Shown: in pieces, positions 35,005-45,689 of the stretch | Position numbering within the stretch: the first letter of the stretch is position 1 | How the letters are laid out: each line of letters starts with the position of its first letter | From: Kappaphycus alvarezii | Lineage: Eukaryota > Rhodophyta > Florideophyceae > Gigartinales > Solieriaceae | Assembly (NCBI GenBank): GCA_002205965.3 | Contig: NADL03000697.1 | Location: 620,001 to 684,000 of the forward strand | Direction: 5' to 3' | DNA length: 64,000 nucleotides | Position numbers and translations under genes: made by a program | Notes under the pieces: model-generated | What the model saw: the letters and a program-made list of their open reading frames with translations, nothing else | Told to the model about the DNA's origin: nothing | Database searches by the model: none

Positions 35005-36100
35005 CCTTTGCTGCTTCTGCGATTGGTGGAAGTAACATGTAGACGTTCTGCGTTCCGCACCAAAAGTAGTTAGCTTTAGCGGCCCTTAACAAGTACTGAA
35101 GAAAACTAATGAGTAAACCAATCGTATGTGGTGCTGTGCCACAAAGAATGCAGAGGAGTCTTTCTAAGAAGTGATAAACTTTTCGATGTTTTTTCAGGGG
35201 CTTGATAAGCAACAAAAGCGGCTTCTGAAGTATCGTTGGGGCTCTATTTTGTACATGGAAAAATGTAGTTCCCACTGATATGTAGTACACGCTGAAGCGT
35301 TTCCCTCGCATAGAAAAGCGAGACCCCGCGAAGCGGGTCGAGATTTTAGGGTCTTGTTGTAAAATAAAAATTAGTTGTATACCTGTACAGTGAGGGGAAT
35401 CTTTTAATGCGTTCAAAACCCTGAACCGTACAGGTAGTGGTTACACTACATAACGAAGACTGACAGCATCTCCATGCGACGCCTGAACCCTCACCTACTC
35501 AAACAAGGACAAAGGGGGAACTTTAAGAAAATTTCACCATCTAAATTCGGGATCCAGACAGCCTGAAAAACTTCTAGTGTAAGCATGATAACTTACAGAC
35601 GACGACAACAAAGACGAAGAAAAAACCGGACGAACGAACTTGCCGACGGACTGACAGGTCTGCACCGACCACGCTCATTCGGAGACTGTAATAAAGACAG
35701 TAGGTTGAAAAGCGACAGGAAACAGCAAACTTTGAAACTCTGTTTCGAGTGGAAGAGCCGTCCTTACAAGTCTTTCCCAGGACGTCCCACGTGCGTTGGG
35801 GGCGCGGGACGACCATCCACTCGAAAAAACCATTAGCAACAACGATGCAGCGAGAGATCTGGAGTCATGGTTGTTCCGTCGCCAGGACATGCGCGCCCGC
35901 GTCAAGTTCAGCGCGGGCATCGAGAAGAGCGAAAACAAAACTTGAGGAGGTCAGTAAGGTAGGGAGGATGGTGGGGACACTTAGTAGGTACAGTGGTGGT
36001 GGTAAATCTTTATGGATTGTACAATGTCGCGTGTGTGTAATCTTTACAGGGTGTGGAAAAAGCATGTGGGAGAAAATGCTGAGAGGGATGACAGAGAAAC
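35005..36100. other. unassigned stretch
   Basis: Frames at 35,585-35,836 and 35,749-36,120 (plus) and 35,675-35,938 (minus) are basic and show no domain. The stretch from about 36,000 is the reverse complement of 52,430-52,720 and belongs to the next LINE fragment's 3' UTR. Confidence 0.35.
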
Positions 36101-36850
36101 TAACATGCGAAGGAGGATGAGAGAGGAACTAATCGGAAATGCATCTGGTAAGAGCTTGACGCGCTTGCAACCCACGCAGCAGAACAAAGCGCGTGATTAG
36201 GAGGTGCAGCTCCCATTGGGAGTGTTGCCTCGACGGGGAGCAGCGAACGTAGAAGGGCGCCGGAAGAAAGTCGCACCTTCGGCCGCAAGGGCACCGAACA
36301 TATCAATACCAACAGGAAGAAGCCGTATATCGTTCGTGTGGCAGACTAGACCGTAGTGCTTGTGTTTCGCACGTTCAGCCATTGAGGCAGCTGTGCCGTC
36401 AGATAGTTCACACTGGGAAACGCGAAAAGTGACCTGTGGACGGGCCACTATGACATCCAAAGGGATGTCAGTCAGTTCGAGGCCATGTGCACCAGGGATA
36501 TAAAGATCTATGCGAAGGGCGGTCGAGGGAAAGGACGAAGGGGGAAGGGGAGGAAGCAGATGTTAAAGAGAGGCAGAAGTTCCAAGCTCCTTACAGTAAC
36601 GATGGAGAGCGTTACGCAAGACATTGTGGCGACGAGTCTGCCCATCGTCGTACTTACAGGTGAGGTCATGTTTGCCCAGAGGATTGAGCAACGGGGCGAT
36701 GTCGTTGGAACAGCGAACAAATACCGGACATCGATCATGACCAGAGAAAATTGCGCGCCCAGGCGTAGAGAGACAGCAACTATCCAGGCTTGCGCCCGAA
36801 TCAATATCTTTTTCCCTTGTTGCTTACCTCCTCCTCCAAATTCGCTTTTT
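36100..36850 (-). pseudogene. LINE C-terminal half, minus strand
   Basis: Minus-strand frames give, in order, a zinc-binding stretch LGKHDLTCKYDDGQTRRHN (family: H-x-x-x-C-x(5-9)-RH-[DN], about 36,690-36,630), and after a frame change LTDIPLDVIVARP (about 36,480-36,430) with the endonuclease Asp. Then follow AERAKHKHYGLV and LPVGIDMFGALAAEG (to about 36,280). The 3' UTR continues to about 36,000. Its 3' part recurs, inverted, at 52,430-52,720. Confidence 0.55.
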
Positions 36851-37020
36851 TGAGAAAAACGGCGTAGACGTGAGAAAATGGGTTAAATGAACTACTAAAA
36901 AAACCCTTGCCGATTTTTTACCTATTTCTAATCTATAGAACCTACCCCGGGAGCCTATTTAAACCCCTTTATTCCAGGTTTCAAACGTCCCCGATCTTTT
37001 CACTCATCAATTCTCTCCCA
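36851..37020. other. 5' flank of the plus-strand gypsy relic
   Basis: AT-rich; I could not define an LTR or a primer-binding site here. Confidence 0.3.
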
Positions 37021-39600
37021 ATGAAAATATCCGACATGTAAACATCTTCCGAAGTAATTGCATGGAGCGTTTCCAATCTAAGACAAGCAAATGTACCGAT
37101 CACTCACTCATTTGAACTTACCGATACTCAACCAATTTACCACATTCCTAGACGTCAACCATCAAAATATGACCATTTTATCCCAGAGAATGTTCCAAGA
37201 ATGCTGGAAAATGATTTTATTCGGCCAGTTCCATCGCATGGTCAATTGTAGTTGTGGTAGCACCATAAAAAGGATAAAAAACTTCGCGTTTGCGTCGATT
37301 ACAGACAACTGAACCACAGAATGATACCTGATCGATTTCCGATTAAAACTATGGAGGAAATCTTGAGAAATTAAAGGATGGGAGATACTTCACGTCAATT
37401 GACCTTTACACTTGCTATTGGCAAATTCCGTTGGATAAAAAATGTAAGGAAAAAACAACCTTCACCAGCAAAGCCGGTACCTTCAGGTTCGAAGTGATGC
37501 ATTGGTCTCATCAATGCCCCAGCTACATTCTAACGAATGATGAACGAGGTTTTGAAGGACTTCCATTTGCAAGAGTTTATATCGATATGTGGTAATTTCT
37601 CAAAAACATTGGATCAGCACATATCGCATGTCAAGACAGAGTGGAGAGAAAATCTTCATAAGCCTGAAAATTAAGTTGAGCAAATGCTTCTTTGCGAAAA
37701 CTTCTATCCAATTACTCGGTCATATCGTCGATCAAGAGGGAATTAGAGTGGACCCAGAGAAAATGAAAAAATCAAGTTGGCACCAAGGCCCGCTTCAAAG
37801 ACGGAGGTCCGAAGCTTCTTAGGACTGCCCTCATATTACACAAGATTCATCAAAGATTTCGCCAAGACTGCAGCACCGTTACATGCCAGCACTACGAAGA
37901 ACGGAAAAGTTTACTGTAACAAGGAAATGCAAACTGCATTTGAGAAGCTTAATGATAAGCTGTGTGTCACCCCAGTGCTTATGTATCCAGATTTGAAGAG
38001 GCCAATTTTTGTGAAGACAGATGCCTCAGAACGGTCTTTGGGTGTCTTTCTGTCCCAAAAAGATGAAAACGGAAGACTTCACCCTGTGCAATTCGCAAGT
38101 GGCACTCTGAATGATGCTTAAAAGAGATACTCAGTCTGCGAGAAAGAAGCGCTAGCTGTTGTCTTCGCACTGAAAAAGTTTCGCGTGCACCTTTTATCAC
38201 TCGAGAATTTTGTCTTGATAACTGATGACCAGGCAGGCACTTAAGACAGCATTCCAAAAAAATGATGTACATCACCGCTTGGCCCGATGGCTCGACATTT
38301 TCGCAGAATAACGGTTTGAAATTGTGTATAGGCCCGGATGCAATAATCAGCCTGCCGATTACCTATCCCGCTTGAGGGATCCAATGAGTCCAAATGAAAA
38401 AGCTTCCGAGGACATCGTCGGAGTTGCCGAGGTTCAAGTGCCGAACAATAACGAGTACGCAGCTAATCTTCATGGACTAATTAAATTCCTTGATGGACTG
38501 GAATGGAGAAAGGTTGATCTGGAACACAGAAACTGGGTACGCAGGAACCAAAAGGATTTTACATTGTGGAATGGGAAACTCTTCCGACACACTAAAGCCG
38601 GTCCTCGACTAGTGGCCCCTATGAAAGAAAGAATGAAGATCTTGAGGACTTTTCACGATGAGTCAGGGCATTTGGATCTCGAAACAACCAAAAATTCATT
38701 CCGGAGAGATTCTGGTGGCCCAATATCCATAAGGACGTCTATAATATCGTGAAAAGCTGCGACAACTGTCAAAATTCACTCCGATACGAAAGTATAAGAC
38801 AACTCTAAGATTTCCAGTTTCTCGTCTTTTTGAAACCTTCTCAATTTACTTTGCCTGCCCATTCAAGGAAACATCTTCCGGAAACAAATATCTCTTCATA
38901 GGGGTGCAACATTTTACTGGATGGCCAATAGTAGTTGAAGTTGAGGAGGCCAATGCTGAAGTGGTCCTGAGATTCATCGAAAAAGAAATAATTGAACCGT
39001 TTGGTCTTCCAAAAGGATCATCTCTGATAACGCTCTTTGTTTTACTGCAACCTCACTGCTTCGTTTCTTGGAAGAGAAAGGGATTCAGATGAAGACAGTT
39101 CTCGCGTACGCTCCTATGTCAAACGGGAAAGCGGAGAGGATGGTTGGATCCAGCAAACGAACAATATCGAAAACTATGTCGGAGAATGAAATACAGTGGG
39201 AAGATGCCTAACCAATAGGGCTATACGGCTCTCGTCGAAGAAAAGGAAGAAGTGGACGCTCACCATTCGAGCTAATGTCGAAAGGGCCCTAGAATGTTAT
39301 AGAGAGACATGGAAACAAACAAGATCGACGAAGAGAGTAGAGAAGTCGCACTACTGGCCACTGAAGGCTGGATATCACACCATGCGTTAACACAGAAAAG
39401 AAATGAGGGTGCAGAGCCTCCAGTCCAAACCTTTTCAGTTGGCTCTAAAGTACTTTTAGTACATGGAAAAGCAATGCAGCAAGCTGTGAAGTGGCCGGCC
39501 TTCCGAACAAAGTACTCGAATCCCTGCATCGTGACGGAGGAAAGACACCCGCATTAAGCTCTGTTCAAACTCAGGGAAGAGATCAAGGAGGACCATCCAT
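37020..39600 (+). pseudogene. Ty3/gypsy pol remnant: RT, RNase H, integrase
   Basis: Several plus frames give the classical order. RT N-terminus HSFELTDTQPIYHIPRR with a MLENDFIRP stretch (about 37,105-37,240); RT core VCVDYRQLNHRMIPDRFPIK (about 37,290-37,350), FTSIDL, then RSFLGLPSYYTRFIKDFA (37,810-37,870). RNase H: FVKTDASERSLGVFLSQ (about 38,010), YSVCEKEALAVVFALKKFR (about 38,130), IVYRPGCNNQPADYLSRL (38,320-38,375). Integrase zinc stretch near 38,640-38,790 with CDNCQ, catalytic core very decayed, C-terminal SVGSKVLLVHGKA (about 39,440) and a domain end near 39,650. The YxDD box itself is damaged. Dead LTR element. Confidence 0.75.
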
Positions 39601-39696
39601 GTACGTCGTCTGGTCCCTTACCATGAGAGGCCTGAAGAATTCCTTCTCACAAAGGACTATGCGCAACCACGGGGCATACTCATCTTTAACTATAGA

Positions 39697-40760
39697 ATGA
39701 TTTCTATGGGAGGAAAAAGGGCCTGGGAATGGATAATCTCGATCACGCGGGACTACCACGAATTCCACGTAATCATCCATTTCTACATTAATATATGCCT
39801 ATGTTTTCGTACGTTGAACGGACCATTGCTACCTGAAGAAGATTTTCGAATATTAATAAGAGTTCTATTTTCATTCCTAAACGGAAGGTTCACGGAAGCA
39901 GGTCCAGAGTTTGTGGAGGTAATATATTATTACTTTATAGGAAGGTATGGAATGGTAGCTCTCGGAGACTTGTCGCAAACGTATCTGAACATTGTTCGTC
40001 CGATTTACGTATTTCTCAAGAACAACCAAGATGTGCGAATGAGAGGTTACGCCTTACCCCCTGACATGAAATATCAACTGGTCCCATATCCCTAATGGGA
40101 ACCTTATGTTTCCCCGCCACAAATTTGGAACGTTGAGGTGGCGAAGATCCTCTCGTAGCAGCGATGATGACCCGAGGAGGACCTTCGGGAGACAACAACC
40201 CGCTCAGAAGAGGTTCTAGTCGTCCCCCGAGAGTACCTCGTGCAGGTCCTAGTACGTCAGGAACTGGTCGCGCCCATTCATCGGGGCAGCCCATCACAAT
40301 TCTTCTCCAGCCGTCCTTCACAACCATGCACAGCATATTGTCGGTAGAAGAAGATTATCTTTTTGGTTGCGCAATATCTCCGAGGACGCGAACGATGCGC
40401 AGGTCATTTCTTCTTTCATGATAAGCATCTGTTTATGTTTTCGGGCGCTACATGTACCGCACTTATCTTACCAAGACTCATTCTTGATGATGCGTGTCTT
40501 CTATTCTTATCTGCATCCATTCTTCCGGCATCTTCCAGAAGATTTTGCATATCATATATATATTTTTCACATTTGAAGATTCGGATTAGTCAAGGAAGAA
40601 GAATTTATTCAACCCCATCTAGATGTTATCAAAACAATGTATGAGGCCATGCTACAAAGTGAGGTACCAGTAATGCAAACTTACTTTTTGGATCATCATA
40701 TTGGTAATCAGTTGCATCTGTATCCGTTTGAGAGACCTTACATTTTATCAATAAGACAGT
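39697..40760 (+). pseudogene. tandem two-domain frame of unknown function after the gypsy integrase
   Basis: The open frame 39,697-40,095 (132 codons) contains INICLCFRTLNGPLLPEEDF, then VLFSFLNGRF, then YYYFIGRYGMVALGDL and a C-terminal YQLVPYP. A second stretch (about 40,390-40,760, other frame, one internal stop) repeats the same pattern: ISICLCFRALHVPHLS, VFYSYLHPFF, YIFHI-stop-RFGLVKEEEF, HLYPFERP. So one ancestral domain of about 110 residues is present twice, joined by a Pro/Arg/Ser-rich linker (40,164-40,330). It starts within about 50 bases of the end of the integrase, the place where some LTR elements carry an extra 3' ORF. I recognise no family; it is mostly hydrophobic/aromatic and probably globular. 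Broken by frame changes. Confidence 0.4.
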
Positions 40761-41039
40761 GAACACTAACGAAAACAGAAGAATAACAATGAAGACGAGC
40801 CGGGACGACCGTCTTGAGTGTTAGGGCGTGATGTGCGCAAATTCACACACGAAAACATCTAGAAGAGAACCAAAATTGTATACAGTATCGTAATTCGGGA
40901 GATATTTTTACAGTTCTGAATTTGCAAGATATTTTTAATTTGGATGAGTGTGGCAAATGCATGGGTTTATTTTTTATTTTATGACACGCTGTCGTAAGAG
41001 ATGTCAGTACAGTTCCAGGTTCTGGGTGATACTACGAGT
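40761..41039. other. spacer, nothing recognised
   Basis: AT-rich, no frame of note. Confidence 0.4.
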
Positions 41040-41540
41040 AACTATGAAAAGTCTATATAATGGCCACATTAATTCCCACCCCTGGTCGATGGGTGGCTGG
41101 CATGGGTATGGCACCTAGATATTTACTTGAGGAAATATCTTCTAATAGCCTCTCTGGTTCACATGATTCCCATGAATGTATTTTATGGTTATTAGTATGT
41201 TTTTTGAGACATTAAGGGTAGCCAAAAGTCTATGTAAGCTGAGGAAACTGCTTCCTCTTGTGGAGGTCAAGCAAGTTGGCAGACAACTACAAGCCAAGTC
41301 CCGAGTAGTAGTAAGTTGAGAGTCAACTTCGAAACCGAGAAAACTTGTCCTTACGCTGGTCACAGAGCATCATTGGTAGACCATGCCCCATTCATACTTG
41401 CTTGTAGCCCTCTCAACTCTCTTCCGTATAAATTCCTTTTGTTTGTTCAACTATACCACGGTAGCACTTTTGTCGCTCAAACACCTTTTCATGAGGTAGT
41501 TGGTTATAATTATCTCTTCTCCGACGATTTACCCCTATTA
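41040..41540 (+). mobile_element. LTR-like sequence abutting the 2-kb duplicated segment
   Basis: 41,280-41,540 aligns with the right half of the solo LTR at 50,432-51,021 (GACAACTACAAGCC..., AGTCAACTTC, GGTAGCACTTTTGTCGCTC, ending ACCCCTATTA). A TATA-like TCTATATAA lies at 41,052-41,060. The left end is not clear. Its right end coincides exactly with the start of the 2-kb repeat. Confidence 0.5.
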
Positions 41541-41786
41541 ATTCTCTCGAGATTCTCTTCAAGCCTTCATTTCATCTCTTAAAACCACTGCCATTATAGT
41601 ATACCGAACCTGCAAGTTTGGAATAATTTCTAAAATCTCAGAGGGCTTGTTACGAAAAACATTGGCGTTATCCTTGCGTGGGAGAATTAGAAAACTATTC
41701 CCGCTGCCACTATCGCTGTATGCATTTCGTGTCCTGTAAAAATCATAAAGAATTATCCTCTACTACGTGCAACTCCCTTTTTTGTC

Positions 41787-41794
41787 TATATAAA
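41787..41794 (+). promoter_or_regulatory. TATA box before the broken secreted-protein gene
   Basis: TATATAAA lies about 130 bases before the ATG at 41,924, at the same place as in copy 2. Confidence 0.5.
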
Positions 41795-41923
41795 GCCCCC
41801 TCAATAATGTTCTTTGCACTGATGCCTCACAGCTCCCTTGTGTCGACAAATCGCCTCAACACTTGCCTCAACTGGTACAACGAATCCCCGTTCGTCCTCT
41901 CTGTGAGCCAAAACAAATCAAAA

Positions 41924-42313
41924 ATGAGTTCAATCCTTTGCGCGATTCTCGTCATACCCTTGTTTTCCTCGCTCAACGCGGCTCCTCTCGGCAGTGAAAA
42001 TAATGCTAACAGTCTCAGTGCCGACTAGGAAGCTTCGGAGAATATCCGTCGTAACCAGATATCCTTGAGCACGTCTCATAGAAATCCTACACGCCGTGAT
42101 GTTGTCTCTACCTACTTTGATGATGATTTTCTCGGGTATCTTGTGTCAATGCGATCAAAGAAGTCGAAGAAATCGAAGGAATCCAAGAAATCCAAAAAAT
42201 CGAGGGAATCCAAGAAATCCAAGAAATCCACACATCATGACTACTACCACGGCCACTACGATTATGATCACGACCGTCACTATTACCACCACGGCCACCG
42301 TTACCATCACTGA
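41924..42313 (+). pseudogene. small secreted Lys/Ser-His/Tyr protein, stopped copy
   Basis: This copy starts MSSILCAILVIPLFSSLNAAP like the intact copy at 56,426. A TAG at 42,026-42,028 replaces the proline codon at residue 35. Beyond the stop the frame stays open to the end: a dibasic IRRNQ, a longer Lys/Ser block (SKKSKKSKESKKSKKSRESK and on), and a tail with extra Asp/Tyr/His repeats. The repeat block is longer than in copy 2 by about nine residues. The long downstream open frame suggests that the stop is recent or is read through; most likely a pseudogene. Confidence 0.6.
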
Positions 42314-42976
42314 CTAAACGAGTGATGAGTATCAAGTGATGTTGCCTCCCGTTGACATCTACATGAACCTGTACCCGCGCTTGACGATCCCATAGTAAAT
42401 GAAATCTATGCTGTTGCTTAGCAGAAGTGGAGTAAACTGTTAGAAACGCGTAAGCCCCGCGGGGCGTCGCTTAAAGTTTTGGCATCCAAAGCTTTTTATG
42501 TCCGTTTACATGACGATTGCAAATAACCCTCCTTAGAGAGACACAGGTCCCAACGCCTACTGCCTGCAATCATGACGATCGATAGCTCTAGATCTGCCTT
42601 CACTGTTAAACGAACAAGAGTACAGTATCACCACATTCCTGCCGGATAACATTGATCATAGGAGTCGACAATTTGTCGAACTTGCAGAGGCCGGGAATTT
42701 TCCCTTTTTCAGTCACATGAACACATTATATACTGATCTCTTTCAAGTCGCCGCTTATTGCTTTTCATTTTGAATTTCTTGGTTCACGCTTATTGTATGA
42801 AGAACGTGGTCAACATGGTTATACTCCAATTTTTGATTCGCATGTTTCTAAAGCGTTACAATTTCAGACAAGAAAAGGGGGGAAAGTAGGTGCCTTTATT
42901 GAGATGTAAGGATTGGATGAAACCCATTTGGAATTTTAAATATGAATAAGGAAAAGGCTTAACCCAAACGTTCTCC

Positions 42977-43171
42977 CATTCTCACAGTGCCTTCCTGGCC
43001 TCCCTTCCACCTTCTGGCAGATTGGAGTGCCATCCAAAGCTTTCGACGCATTGTACGGTTTCACAATTGGCTTGACAATGATACGATATCTACGCTCCGG
43101 TACAAATTAACTGGATACCAACCCGCATATCTACCACAGTAAATTAACCCTCCATTTACACATTCTCACAG
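42977..43171 (+). mobile_element. 5'-truncated LINE tail with 11-bp target duplication
   Basis: The body 42,988-43,160 is flanked by perfect CATTCTCACAG repeats (42,977-42,987 and 43,161-43,171). The matching place in copy 2 of the 2-kb segment (near 57,640) has that word once and no insert, so this is an empty-site proof of insertion. The tail is the one at 20,550 and 52,868. Confidence 0.8.
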
Positions 43172-43619
43172 CTGCAAAGAAAATAATTAATGAAATATGA
43201 TCTCCCAATGTGAACATTTTGGATCTTTTCCTTTATCTCTGGTTGTATCGTTGGACTCACCCCCCTGACGTTCCCAAGATTGTAAACCTTCAACTATGTC
43301 CAGCGTGGAATGTTAGCCATCTAGACGTGGGCCAAGAAGGTGATATAGGTTTCAGGCTCCACAGATAAAACAGCATTTTATTTAGAGTTTTAAAGAACGT
43401 CTACTCAATTCGAGTTTCAGTTGTTTTGGATCTCTATCAATGCAATTAAATATACCGCTTCATGTAATAATGTGACTTTCTAGCGGTATGCAATGGCACA
43501 AACCGGTGCCCACAGTTCTGGCTTTGTGTTCAAAAGATTAGTGGAACCCCCGGGTCAGGTTTATTACAAATCTGGATAACTTAATCCGCATTAGACGAAT
43601 AGGTCCATCAGGATATGCT

Positions 43620-45660
43620 CGAAATCAGAGAAATATAAATGCAATAGTAATTTGTACGTGGCTGAATCACCTACAGTCTCTCTGACAGATGCAATTCAGT
43701 TATCACTGGTAGCAGGCTCTCATTCAGAGAAACAGGAATGTAATAGTAATCTGTACGTGGCTGAATGACCGACATTGACGTATAGTGTTTGTTATCAACT
43801 CTGTCGGCTCACCCAAGAACACATACAGGTTAAGTTTCTCAATGCTGACGGTAAAAACACGTATACGTAGGCTTCTAGAAGACGGTAATGATACTATAAG
43901 AGCACAATCCACAGTAGAACTCTACCAACACTGTCATTTTACTAAGCCACTGAGTGCAATCCTAGTTTCCTATCAACTCTGAATATAAGAGTACGTGGAA
44001 TTGGCATCGACCAGGCTCTACAGAAACCCAAAGAACACTAGCATCTCATTTTTTCGAGGTTCTCGCATTGGTTTTCCATTATGACGCGTCCTGTTTCCTT
44101 TGTTTAACATTCAAGAGTTCTTGGAGCTTATATTTGTGAACTGTGATCATTGATTATCTCGTTTTGTTTCGCCGTCTCCTCGTTCTAAAGATTGACCACG
44201 AACATTGCTTCTGTTGCGATTGAGATCCTATCGCTCCGGATAAGGTCTTGCATTGCCAGACATTCCGATGGCGTAACTAAAGAAGTTCAAAATCAGGCCT
44301 TTCGATACCAAGTCAGACTACAGTCTATGGTGCATTAGCGTCGAGTCTGCTTGTGATGCAAATAATCTAACCAATGCTCTGGAGAACCGAAGAGCAAGCT
44401 CGGAAATTGAAGAAGAAGCAAAGATTGGCCAGCAACATAATCATTATTGATCTCACTGACAACAAATGCGTTTCGTGAGGTCAGTTGCTGGGAATATGTG
44501 CAATACGGTAGCAAAACTGGATGAGAGTTATGATTCTAAGTCAATTGCTTCGAGAAATTTATATATGAGTGAGCTGCTCACACTGCGTTACAGTGGTATT
44601 GGTCACGATTTATCAGGAAGAATTGACAAGATAGCGTTTCCTTGAGAAGCTCAGGAAAATGGGCTTTACTACCGACGAAGCAACGGAAATTTGAATTTCG
44701 ATCGCGTTCCTTGAGGCGGATCAGCTACAGCCAGTTTGGTCGCAATCAAGACTCTTGCAGAAGATAAGGTCAACTAGGAGATTGTAAGCGCACGAATCAT
44801 TGACGAACACAATACTCTTGTCACAAATAATTAGAGTTTGGTATCGTGCAAATGTTGGAGTAGCCAACGGAAAGAAATGCCAAACTTGTGACAATATCAA
44901 TGACAAAACTTCACGTTGCTTTCTTAATCCTCTTAATCCCAGGAGCAAACTCAACATTTCAAGTAGTTAGTCACCCATTTTAAACGTAATAAATCTTTTG
45001 ATCATCTACATTCCTCACGAGATGTACAGGCAACGGATAACGGCAAGAAACGGCTTGAAAATGAAGAAAGCGAGGTTGATAAAAAGACAAAGAAGCCTGT
45101 AAAGTCTAAAGAAAGAGCGGCAACTGCACATGAAATGTCTGGAAGTAGTAATTGCACTAGCATTCGTAATGATCACTCATGCTTGACTCGGGAACTACCT
45201 CTCATATGACACCTAAACTAAGAAATGTTCAGGAAGCCATGAATTGCAACTTTCCTATCATTCTCGATGATGACTCTATATTTGTTACAAGTCGTCAGGG
45301 TATCCAAAAGACTTCGTGGTCTAGTGAAGACGGGGTGACTAATTTGTCCTTGAGCAATACACTATTCTCTTCTAGACTTGCAGTGAGTTTGCTCTCATTC
45401 CTGCCTTAGCTTCGGAGGGAATTTGTACTCTATTCTTCCGACAAAAGGCATTGCTCACCGATATGCACGATGATTCCCGCACAATCAGATATGCCCAAAG
45501 CAGGCCAACGGACTTTACTACATTGGTGGAAGCGAGGAAAGCGTCTGTAGTGCAGCTGTCAACAATGATGAATGCAGTCATGAACGTGCGATGATGGCTG
45601 TTGCCAGATATATTCTTTCTGAAGAAGTCAATTAGTGGAAAGGTGTCCGAGGTAACTCGG
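43620..45660 (+). pseudogene. Ty1/copia gag-protease relic, first of two in tandem
   Basis: The plus strand carries a decayed gag (about 44,270-44,700), a CQTCDN...C zinc-knuckle remnant near 44,880-44,930, and a protease frame at 45,179-45,409 with MLDSGTTSHMTP, the D-S-G-x-x-x-H-M active site of copia proteases. GLYYIGGSEES (about 45,505) is like the pre-integrase domain. It is homologous base by base, with many changes, to 45,690-47,660; the period is about 1.97 kb. The 5' part near 43,630-43,760 has a 107-base internal duplication. Confidence 0.6.
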
Positions 45661-45689
45661 TGTACAAGTCAGTTGTCACGGGTGATAAG

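Larger units (their letters stand above)
41541..43601 (+). repeat. 2-kb duplicated segment, copy 1
   Basis: This segment aligns along its length with 56,031-58,069 in the same orientation. It shares the start (CGAGATTCTCTTC), the TATA box, the secreted-protein frame, the GCCCCGCGGGGC palindrome (42,455-42,466) and the end (CGCATTAGACGAATA). Divergence is clearly greater than between the copies of the 3.7-kb repeat. Copy 1 has an extra LINE tail inserted at 42,988-43,160. The part near 43,330-43,450 faintly resembles copia coding sequence (see copy 2). Confidence 0.75.
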
